Below the pieces are notes generated by a model, which was given only the letters and a program-made list of their open reading frames with translations, had not been told where the DNA came from and made no database searches. From Brienomyrus brachyistius (taxonomy: Eukaryota > Chordata > Actinopteri > Osteoglossiformes > Mormyridae), in assembly GCF_023856365.1 (NCBI RefSeq), contig NC_064536.1, forward strand, positions 37,812,776 through 37,876,775: a stretch of DNA of 64,000 bases, written 5' to 3'. Shown here piece after piece: positions 11,561 through 22,000 of the stretch. Within the stretch, counting starts at the first letter, position 1. Each line of letters begins with the position of its first letter. The translations under genes were made by a program, and so were the position numbers.

Positions 11561-12480
11561 GCTCTGACACTTTCAATCGCTCAGCTGATTTTGCCAAGGT
11601 TGGGGGGGGGTCCCTGAATCTGTCATGGTATCCAAGCCCCTCCGACGCCCCTGAAGACAAGGAACAGAAATGAGGTGATAATTGTGATATATAGTAAACC
11701 GCCTTGGTTAGTATATCAAATGAACATAAAACTGCTAAATGACATAAATAAAAGAAACTAGCTATGATAACTTTTTGTTATTATAGTGTCAGTATGAACA
11801 AAAGCATTATTGACACATATGTTATACATGATATTAGCATTTAATCAGTACCTCACATAGAAAACAATCCACCTGCAGACTGTTATGGTCAAATTGTCTT
11901 TTAATAAGATATGACTTGGTCACTTGATTTTTACTAGTGAAAATAACATTCAAACTAATAAAAATTACTTTTTACTAATAAGAATATGAATTCTAGATAT
12001 CTGTAATTAAATTTAACTTTTCCAAAACCTGTTGGGCAGGAGGCAGGTCCCACTCAGATTTGTCCACCCCCCCCCCCCCCCACGACATGCCCTTTAACTT
12101 GTTCCTACTTTTATTTCAAGGCTCCAAAGACCAGCAGATGGCAGACTAGTATGTGAGCAGAGTGACACTTCAAATGAAAATCACCCTGAGTGAAGTCCAG
12201 CAGGGATAATTGTACATTTTATTTCCCCTATTCCTCCTGGGGGGTGATGCCTGGAGACCTCAATCTATGAAGATGTCCAACATACCCTACTACATGTGAC
12301 GTCGCCACCACCAGTGACGTCCCTGCATCCAGCTCGCCCATCTGCCTGTGTCATCTGTCATGTCTGACACTACTGCCTTACCTCTAGTTGCCTGGCGGTT
12401 GGAAGAAGACTCGGCATTGGCTTGTCATCTTCCCTGCTTTCCAGTTTGTCCCAATCATAAGACTTGGGAAATATGTGACT
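11561..12480. other. Intergenic sequence without recognisable gene
   Basis: AT-rich to 12050, then a poly-C run near 12068 and unremarkable sequence. Nothing coding is recognised. Confidence 0.4.
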
Positions 12481-12700
12481 TGACTCTTATTTGACTATCC
12501 CTGCCGGCCCCTGGAGGTTGGGCTCCCCCTTTGAGTCTGGTCCCTCCCAAGGTTTCTTCCTTCTTGGGAGTTTTTCCTTGCCACTGTCGCCTTTGGCTTG
12601 CTCACTGGGGGCTTTGGGTGCGGATGCTGTAAAGCTCTTTGAAACAATGTAATGTTGTGATAATGCGCTATATAAAAATTAATTTGTTGTTGTTGTATTT
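12481..12700 (+). repeat. 3' tail of a fish SINE/LINE family
   Basis: The block contains the phrase gggagtttttccttgccact, then ttggcttgctcactggggg and the end gcgctatataaaaattaat before a TTG run. This arrangement is common as a 3' tail in many fish interspersed repeats. The family was recognised from memory and not verified; no 5' head is visible. Confidence 0.5.
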
Positions 12701-14012
12701 AAACAGTGCTATAGAATGGCCGAACGGAATGGATTCATAATGCAAATTTACGCGAGAATGCTAATTCCGCTAGTGTTTGATGCTAACATAAGATAGCAAA
12801 AAGCCCGAAGTCTAAGACTGTGTGTGTTTGTATGTGCGCGGTCATATATGTATTACATTGTAGGGATCAAATGTCCCCACAATGTGAATAAAACCTATTT
12901 TGAACTTGTGAGGACATTTTTTCAGTCATTATTTTGTACAAAATGTTGGGTACACCATCAGTACATGAATTATTAGTTAAATCTGTTCTTGTGATATTGC
13001 AGTGAATCTCTCATTCAGTTTTTAAAGAATGATTAAAATCCACAAAATACCATTTTTAGACATGCCATGTGCTATCTAGTTAGGGGTTAGCAAATTGAGT
13101 AAAGGCACAAAATGTCAATTGTGTTGCCATGAACTCTGTTTATCCTGGTTTAAACAGTTTAGCGATAGCACTGACAATGAGTAAGAGGCAAATATGCTCC
13201 AGCTACGTTAAAGAATTTTGCATCGTTTTACATTTATAAATTTTTGTTCTAGGTAGATGAAGCTGTCAGCAGAAACTTGTGGGAATGACACCACAACGTC
13301 CTAAAACAGACCTTGAACTACAGATATCCAGATTACATTAGTGCAGGCTTAGATCAGCACATAGGTCCATGGGTCTGTAATTATTTTATACAGAGTAACT
13401 ATGCAGTAAGACTGTAGATTGAGAAATTTGCAGTTCTTTGTTAGGATTTTCAATTTGAATTTAAATGTTTCAAACAAAGGTTATGACAAAGAAAAATACA
13501 AAATAGGAGAACTCCAAATTATACATAGTTACATATTAAAGATTTTGTTGAAAAAGAGCCAGCAGTCTTTCAATGACAAGTGTGCTTCCTGACCGTTAAG
13601 CCACCACTGCCCAACTGCTGTCTGAAAAGAGCAGAAACACCCCCAGGGACTGACATGCAGGGGTTCGAAGGCTGTTTCATAACGTGCTGATGAAAAAGAC
13701 ACAAGTACCAAGACACTAAAGAAGACAGAGTGTGTCAGATGTCACAAAGTGTGTCAGGAAAGATCACAGAAAAAATACACAGACCTCACTTGGCTTTCCA
13801 AGAAAGTGTTTTGACAAAAGGAACCAAATTGAACCGTCTGTCTTTGGAAAAAAATATTTTTAATTAGTGGCAATTTAAAAACATTAACACACATGACCTC
13901 GGGCTGCATGTGCACTTTACAAGGCAACATGGTGTCCACAGTGGAAACAGTGAGGAGAAAATACAGGGTGAACAGTATATACTTCATAATAGTTGACATT
14001 GGTTTTAGTGTT
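12701..14012. other. Intergenic sequence with one short dispersed-repeat fragment
   Basis: Around 12820-12930 the words ttgtagggatcaaatgtcc and acttgtgaggacatttt belong to a dispersed fish repeat recognisable by its GTCCCCACAA words. The remainder shows no gene. Confidence 0.4.
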
Positions 14013-14631
14013 TGTTAGGAGAAAGCGCCGTAGCTTTCACTCCTACAATCTAGTTATGTCAGGAGAAAGCGCCGTAGCTTTCACTCCTACAATCTCCAGT
14101 GTGAGGAAGCGCCGCAGCTTACTACTCACACACTTCCACTTTTAGGACCCAGGAATAACGAGACAGCACACGTCTTTCTGTTTTACTTGCGCAAGGGTGC
14201 CCACTTCAGGTGCAACAGACAGTATCTGCGCCTCTGTTGAGTGTCACACCGGACAGTCCCTTGGCTTCTTTATTTATAGGGTAGGGGAGGGGTTACATGG
14301 GTCTTGTCTTTAAACTAGTCAATGCTGTGTGAGGCCTCCGTGAAACAGGGTTAATACAAAGCATTACATTTCTCAAGGTGGGCCCCCTGCTATGTTGACA
14401 GAATCTGTTTCCTTTCTCAAGGTCTCTTATTCCTGCTTCACAATCTGGTAGGCCCCTGTGAGGACATCTTGTCTGCAACCCTTTCTGGGCCATGGGTTAG
14501 TTGTTAAGGGTTGCACGTACACATATAGGAGGATAATAATATGATAAAATACACAGATACACTCTAACAGTGTTACCTGCAAATTATGTTCTAGCCTTCA
14601 GTCCATTAGAAGCCCTGCTCGGCCTCTAACA
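14013..14631 (-). mobile_element. Solo LTR of an LTR retrotransposon (about 619 bp)
   Basis: Read on the minus strand the segment begins TGTTAGAGGCCGAGC and ends CTCCTAACA, giving TG...CA termini with an extended TGTTA/TAACA inverted end. Inside, minus strand, is a TATA-like ctataaataaag (about 14272-14283), positioned as a promoter or polyadenylation signal. Three hairpin repeats follow towards the 3' end. No 5-bp target duplication is evident (gtgtt versus ctgac), so the ends may be eroded or part of a rearranged element. No gag or pol was seen on either side. Confidence 0.55.
14017..14130 (-). repeat. Three hairpin repeats inside the solo LTR
   Basis: Copies lie at 14017-14044, 14061-14088 and 14100-14130. 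All share an inner stem AAGC/GCTT around the loop GCCGYA. The first two have outer arms AGGAG/CTCCT; the third has different arms, TGTGAG/CTCACA, that still pair. Paired change with retained complementarity is the pattern of a selected stem. The hairpins lie near the 3' end of the LTR (minus strand), where R and U5 would be. Confidence 0.6.
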
Positions 14632-15440
14632 CTGACCTGCTCCAGAATTTAGTAAAAGATTCCAAGTAGAAAAAAACAGCAGAAAATGACGATATAAAAA
14701 ACACAAAAGTTCTAATCCATTTCAAGTTGTTTTCCAATTATAATGCCATTAAAAGAAATATATAATATTTCCACATGGCTGCCAGTCGAACTGTGCATTT
14801 TCTGCTTGTGTACATGAATAACCAAGCAGCCACCGCTCAAAGCATGCTGACATCGAAGTCTGCAAGAGTCAAATTATCATTATCCTGCCACGTCAGCAGG
14901 GAGAAGCACGACCCAGAATGCAGCTGATGCAGGGAAACCCTATGACTTTTGGGAAACAAACAAAACCGGAGACAGCAAGACAATGATGGAACTAAGGATT
15001 ACACAGCAAGGAAGGAACTTACATACAGTCACTAACTAGGGCTAACAAGACACAGCTGGGAGCGCTACACACTACACATGGGGGCTGGAAGGGAAGGTAA
15101 GGCGTCGGCGAAGCACATCTGAGGGGAAACAAACATTGGGCAAAAAGCAAACACTACCTCTGTTTACATGTTTACCTCAGAGTTATCTGTGTTTACCCAT
15201 GTTAACACAATGTGTCAACTGCACACACACACCCAAGTTGGTCTACCTATCTGAATGGGGACCGTCCATTAAATTCTATGGGAAAAACCCTTATCTCAAT
15301 CACAACGCCCCTAACCTCTATCCAACCCTAACCTTAATTTTTATTTTTGATTGCATTCACAGATTTTTATAAAACAGAGGTTATCCAAATGGGGACCTGA
15401 AGAAGTGTCTCCAAAAGTTTCAGGTTTGTGCAACCTGCAA
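14632..15440. other. Intergenic; contains second GTCCCC-type repeat fragment
   Basis: At 15250-15420 the words ctgaatggggaccgtcc, accctaaccttaattttt and caaatggggacctgaag match the same dispersed fish repeat seen near 12850. No gene is recognised. Confidence 0.4.
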
Positions 15441-15443
15441 ACT

Positions 15444-15444
<1 letters not shown>

Positions 15445-15510
<66 letters not shown>
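15445..15510. repeat. Compound (CT)n(CA)n microsatellite
   Basis: Uninterrupted CT dinucleotides to about 15478, then CA dinucleotides to 15510, directly abutting the SINE target duplication. Confidence 0.95.
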
Positions 15511-15512
<2 letters not shown>

Positions 15513-15520
15513 AGCATTAT

Positions 15521-15876
15521 CCATCCATCCATTTTCCAAACCGCTTATCCTACTGGGTTGCGGGGCGTCCAGAGCCTATACTGGAAGCAATGGGCACGAG
15601 GCAGGGAACAACCCAGGATGGGGGGGCCAGCCCATCGCAGGGCACACTCACACACCATTCACTCACACATGCACACCTACGGGAAATTTTGCAACTCAAA
15701 TTAGCCTCAGTATGTCTTTGGACTGTGGGGGGAAACCAGAGTACCCGGAGGAAACCCCACAACGACATGGGGAGAACATGCAAACTCCACACACATATAA
15801 CCCAGGCGGAGACTCGAACCCGGGTCCCAGAGGTGAAAGGCAACAGTGCTAACCACTGCACCACCATGCCGCCCCC
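15521..15876 (-). mobile_element. tRNA-derived SINE with L2-like tail, full length (family A)
   Basis: On the minus strand the head reads ggcggcatggtggtgcagtg followed by gttagcactg (A-box region) and then ggttcgagtc (B box), typical of a tRNA-derived Pol III promoter. The body ends in a tail with ctgcgatgggctgg and a (GGAT)n terminus. A perfect 12-bp target duplication, caggagcattat, flanks it at 15509-15520 and 15877-15888, so both ends are exact. Related copies lie near 44.6, 54.7, 55.9, 56.1 and 58.7 kb. Confidence 0.9.
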
Positions 15877-16005
15877 CAGGAGCATTATATTCATGTAATA
15901 TACAAATAATATTAGAGCTAAACTTGCAAAGTAGATTTAAGTACAATATCACATTTCATGTAAGTGGCACAAGCAGTTATAGAAAACCAAGTTATTATTC
16001 ATTAT

Positions 16006-19000
16006 TCAGCCTGTTTTCTCTGGTTCCTCCATCCTCTCAGCACTGCTGTCCCCAACAGGGCCAGAGGCAGCATTAATCAGGGGATGTTCAGATGGTCCCG
16101 GATCAGGCAGATTTTCATCTCCTTGTCGATTCCACTGTCTTTTGAAAAAAACTGCAGCCCCCACTACAGCCACCACAGCCATCACAGCCACCACGATCCC
16201 CACAATCACGTTTCCTCCTGAAGACGCCCCTGCAGAGAGCAGAGAGATTAGTAAGTGTCCAGACACATTTTCACACAGACACTCGATCCTCAGTCAGTGT
16301 AAAACATCACTGAAGCAGCCAGTAGAGCCGCATTACAAAGCTGACAGCCCGACCCAGAGCAGCTTTCCCTCTGACCCCTTTCTGCAGCTGTGACAGACCC
16401 TCCTCAGAGGTACAACAGCAGGCCCCCTGGGGCTCAGATCCACACCTTTAAGCACCCAGACAGCCAGTCTGACACAGTATCACTCATGAAATGCTAAATG
16501 CTAATAGCGCAGGATGGCCAAGCTGTGAGGAGTGTGTATCTGCTGTGAGCTGTGGGCACTGGGGGGCGCTACATCACGAGCGAGACCCTCTGACAGCTTC
16601 ACCCCCTGCGGATGGGTTAGAACCAATGGGACCATTTAATCCTGGCAAAAACCATCAATTCAGGTAATTTTGTACAAGAGGTGATTATTGCAGTATTGAT
16701 TGTGCTGAATTCAAATATTTAATCATCGAATCCATCAGAATTTACTCATGACACAAGGATTTTGAGTGACACAGAATTAAACCTGCATGTATATTTACAG
16801 CGTATGTGCATGGTAGAGGTGACTCATACAGGTATAAGTGTGTGATTTCCTGCTGCATTTGGCCTCAGGAACATCCCTCTTAAGGGTCCAGCAGAACTCA
16901 GCCAGCATACTGGGACATACTGGGACTCCACTTGCCTTCATATCATTTTTCCATATCAGATAGACAGCAGGACTCTATCCCAACGCATCCAAACATGTTA
17001 CAGCCTGTAAACTCTGGCAAAACAGACTCACAGTACTTTGTGCTCTTCTCTAAAGTCCTAAACATGTTCAGAAATAAAAATAGAATTGTTTCTCCCAAAT
17101 GACTCTTAAAGATGCCCCATACATTCTTCACAAGGAATTACACACTATCAATGTAGCCTAAAAATACTAAAAAACTAGGGGTGAGAGCAAAATTCAAAGC
17201 CCATTTCTTACATCAGCATTAAATAGTACATAAACACCCCTTAATTGTTCAGTGAAAAAAATTTTTTGACCCGTGTTATGCAAAATACCTGCGTTCTAAA
17301 CATTATAAAGTAATTATAACAACTGGCCGTTTCTCAAAAGCCTGTGATCTGAAAAGTTATTTCTGTGATCAGCGTCACCAAAAATTATAAAGGAAACAAA
17401 AAACTTGTAAACATCACTAAGCATTAGCATGTAAATAGATATTAAGAATCCACCATTAGAGGTAGGTAGGTGCTGTAGCGTAGTGTGTAAGTGTAATGTC
17501 ATGCGAGTGTCTGTCTCATGGCAAGAACTAGGTTCAGTCCATAACTATACAGAGATGACACTGGAGCACACAGGGTATAAACTCACCTGGAGGGTTTTCA
17601 TAAGAATCCTGTTTGTCTTTGGTTTTGGACTCTGGTATAACAAACAGAGTACCGGACACATTTACACCCAAACACTAATATCAACCAAAATTCAAAAAGT
17701 GACCCCTTCACTTTTTACACAGTAACAACTAAAATGATTGTCTACCATCACATCAGATTAATACAGGAATCACACTGGAGCAGAAGCATGTTTATCATAC
17801 AGGGGATAAACTCACCTGGAGGATCTTCTCTCTCTCTGTATGGCCTGCAAAAAGGACGACCTGATCCGGGAGGGAAAAGAGAAACTAATCAGCAGATCCT
17901 GTGTGAATTCTGACAGTTTATTCCTTTGGATTTGTGCCAAACCCTGTCATACAGCCATCATCTCTGAACACTAACCATGCATTACATACTAGAGCCCGAA
18001 TGATACAGGATTTTCCAATACGGACACTGCATTCGAAATCTGTGGATTTAAAAAGCGATAATTATATATTGTCTGTTTTTTTTCCAGAAACACATAAACA
18101 ATTTTACATGTAATAAAATGTTACATGTAGTTATTTAAAAGTCCTCAAGACAAAATAAATATACAGATTAAAAATAAACTTGTTTTATTGTCACAAATAG
18201 GATTTTGTACAATGAAATATATAAAAGTTTTGATAAGGGTCAAAAAGTTTAAAATTACAAAAAAGAAAAATCAGATTGAGAACTAACAGTGTGATTTCTC
18301 AGTTCTCTCACATTTCATTTAAAATTACAACTAAATAAACCTGCACTGACCTCCAGGGGGCATCACTGCATCCCTTTGCTTCCGGTCTCCTGCAGGTTCT
18401 GCAGGGACAGAAGCAGCAGAGTCAGAGTGAGCCTGTAACTCAGAGCTGCAGCAGAGAGCTGGGGGCCGGGGGATAAAGGCGGCCCGCAGAGAGCTGGGGG
18501 CCGGGGGATAAAGGCGGCCTGCAGAGAGCCGGGGGATAAAGGCGGCCTGCAGAGAGCCGGGGGATAAAGGCGGCCTGCAGAGAGCCGGGGGATAAAGGCG
18601 GCCTGCAGAGAGCCGGGGGATAAAGGCGGCCTGCAGAGAGCCGGGGGATAAAGGCGGCCTGCAGAGAGCCGGGGGATAAAGGCGGCCTGCAGAGGGATCC
18701 CTACTGCTCTCAGCTTCTGGGTCACGGTTCTGTTCATGCGGGTCGGGGGGCAGACTGAGCTGTAGGAGGCTCTGCCCCACAGAGACGGGTCTCGGGGGGT
18801 ATTAGGGGGAAGGGGAACCATCAGAATGGTCACTTACCATCAACAATAAGGCGAATGGTTTGTATATCTCCACCATTGATTCGACACATATACACCCCGG
18901 CATCGTCTTTTCTGACAGGATTAATGGCCAAAGAGAAGTTGTTCTGTTGGATGGATCCAAGCCGAATTCGATTCACATGATGACCAGCTTCACACCAGCT

Positions 19001-22000
19001 CCCATTTTTATATGAACAGACAGGCCTGCCTCCAAACACCCACAGAACATCAGCCTCCTTGGTGTCTGTAGCTGCTGGTCCATCACAGGGCAGCGTGACA
19101 GTGTCTCCAACATGACAGACGATACCTGATTAATATACAGTACAATACAAAGTCATTACAATGTTATTACACTACAGAACAAAGTCATATCTACTGATAT
19201 AAGTTAAGGCATTACTATGCAATGCAGAAGCATCAACACTGTCTAGAAGGGCGGCCGACATCTCTGGGCTCGGGCCCATCAGAGATGGAGAGCAGAAATC
19301 ACATTTTATGGTTCAAAAAGCCAATATATCAAATAGTCTTTGGAAAAGCAGAAATGGTGTTCTTGGGGCCAAAGAAAAAAGGACCATCCAAGCTGTTATC
19401 AGGGCCAGGTCCAAAAGCCAGTGCCAGTCATGGTTTGTGGGGGGGGGGGGGGGTGCAAATTATGGAGGAACAGATGCTGCCATGCAGAAGTTTCTAAGGA
19501 TGTCCCTGAATTTTCCCGCAGGTCAGTGTCAAACCACATTCTGCCCAGATTACAGGTGCATGGCTGCTTGTGCAGAGAGTGCAGGTACCAGACTGGGCTG
19601 CAGTCCTGACTCGTCTCTGACTGTCCATCTGAGATGCATTAGGAAGCGCAAATACCCCTGGCGCCGAAGGAGTCGGCAGCCTCTCCAGTAGCTCTGTACC
19701 ACCGTGCTTTTATTTTATTTTTAAACCCTTTTTCTTTACTTTACTTTCTATCTCTCCACGGAGACATGGTGCGTATTTACGTATCCCATGGATACAGCAC
19801 TTTTTAGAACCACAACATTAGCGAGTTCTTTCGTTTATTCGAGAGAAGAGCTGCTGGCGCTGAAAACAACAGCACGGACCGACATACGACACCACATTCC
19901 GCCGGAGCCGAAGAGGAGATACCGAGGCTGCAGGGCCGGAGCGAAGCTTAAGGCGAGGACAGCGGAGCACCGGAGGCGTTTTAAACCATCTATCCCTTCA
20001 GTGATTACGGGCAACGTAAACTCGCTGCAAAATAAGATGGATGAGCTGCATGCACTGAACAATCAGCGGTTGTACCGGGAGTCCAGCTTATTCATCTTCA
20101 CGGAGACGTGGCTAACCGAGCTAACGCCAGAGGCTAACGTGGACCTGCGCGGTTTTGCGTCTGTGAGAGCCGACAGAGACGCAGAAGCCTGCGGGAAAAG
20201 CAGAGGAGGGGGACTGATTGTCTACATTAACAACAGATGGTGTAATCCGGGGCATGTCTCCGTTAAAGCGTCTTCATGCTGCCCAGACCTGGAGCTGCTA
20301 GTCGTTAGCATGCGGCCATATTATTTGCCTCGGGAGCTCAGTCACGTGATCTGTGTGTGTGTTTACATTCCTCCGAGGGCAGACGCGGCCACTGCCTGTG
20401 AAAAAATACACATAGTTACAGCAAGACTGCAGACACAGCACCCTGAGGCCTTCATTATAATAACTGGAGATTTTAATCACGTCACTTTGGACTATACACT
20501 GGCGTCTTTTTACCAGTTCGTGGATTGCCCCACACGGAACAACAGGACAATTGACCTTCTGTATGCTAATATGAGGGATGCATACAGAGCCACCCCCCTC
20601 CCCCCATTAGGGAAGTCAGACCACAACCTGGTCTACCTAAAACCCCAATATACACCCCTGGTTCAAAGGCAGCCTGTCACCACACGCTCCATCAGGAGAT
20701 GGACCCCTGAAATGGAGGATGCCCTGAGAGACTGCTACGACACCACGGACTGGGATGTGTTACTGAGCACACATGGTGAGGACATAGAGGGGGTAACACA
20801 CTGTCTAACAGATTACCTCAATTTCTGTGTAGACGTGGTCGCCCCTGCTAAGACGGTACGGTCTTACCCTAATAACAAACCGTGGGTGACACAGGAAGTC
20901 AAAGCTGTCCTCAACAAAAAGAAGAAAGCCTTCAGGAACAGAGACAAGGAGGAGATGAAAACAGCACAGAGGAAGGTAAAACAATGTGTAAGGGAGGCAA
21001 AGGACACATACAGGAGGAAGGTAGAGCAGAAGCTGGGGGAGAACAATATGAGGGACGTCTGGAAGGGTGTGAAAACCATCATAGGTTACAACACCAAGAA
21101 CGGCACAGCGGGGGGGACTGTGGAGAAGGCAAACGAACTCAACTTTGTTTGACCAGCCCACAGCAACCCCACCCCCTCCTCTTCCTCCCTCAAACCCCCT
21201 CCTCCAACACCTCCAACACCAAGGTGATTCCACCCCCACCCCCTCCTCCTCCCAGCCACTTCACAGCGTCACAGCAGACCAGGTCAGGGGACAACTGAGG
21301 AAGCTTCGCCCCAGGAAGGCAGCAGGCCCAGATAAGGTGTGCCCCAGGCTACTAAAAACCTGTGCTGCTGAACTCGGGGAGCCGCTACAACGTGTCTTCA
21401 ACCTCAGTCTACGACTGGGGAGAGTGCCTGCGCTCTGGAAGACATCCTGCATTGTCCCAGTTCCAAAAAAGAACAGGCCCAGTGAGCTGAATGACTACCG
21501 ACCGGTGGCACTCACGTCACATCTGATGAAGACTCTGGAGCGGCTCTTTCTCAACCTTCTTAGACCCCAAGTACAACATGCTCAGGACCCCCTACAGTTT
21601 GCCTACCAGACAGATGTCGGTGTGGAGGATGCCGTACTGTACCTCCTACACCGAGCCCATTCACACCTGGACAAGGAAAAAGGCACTGTCAGAATCCTGT
21701 TCCTGGATTTCTCTAGTGCCTTTAATACAATTCGGCCCTGTCTGCTCCATGAAAAAATGTCCAGAATGCAGGTAGATCCCTGCCTAGCTGCCTGGATCCA
21801 CAATTATCTCACGGATAGACATCAGTACGTCAGGCTGAAGGACGTCACCTCTGACACTGTAGTAAGTAGCACAGGAGCACCACAGGGAACTGTGCTATCC
21901 CCTCTGCTCTTCACCCTGTACACCTCAGACTTCTGCTATAACTCGGAACTATGTCACATCCAGAAGTTTGCAGATGACACAGCCATCATGGGGTGTATCA

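Noticed and set aside
15351..15898. Several ORFs of 80-156 codons over the microsatellite and SINE
   Set aside because: They read through CT/CA repeats and a tRNA-derived SINE whose exact target duplications explain the sequence.
17816..17844. 29-nt version of the stalk exon using the tttttgcag acceptor
   Set aside because: Gives the wrong phase for joining the V and transmembrane exons; the upstream acceptor gives 45 nt like its duplicate.
18331..18833. 149- and 156-codon minus-strand ORFs
   Set aside because: They come from the 28-bp minisatellite in the IgSF intron and lack splice or start support.
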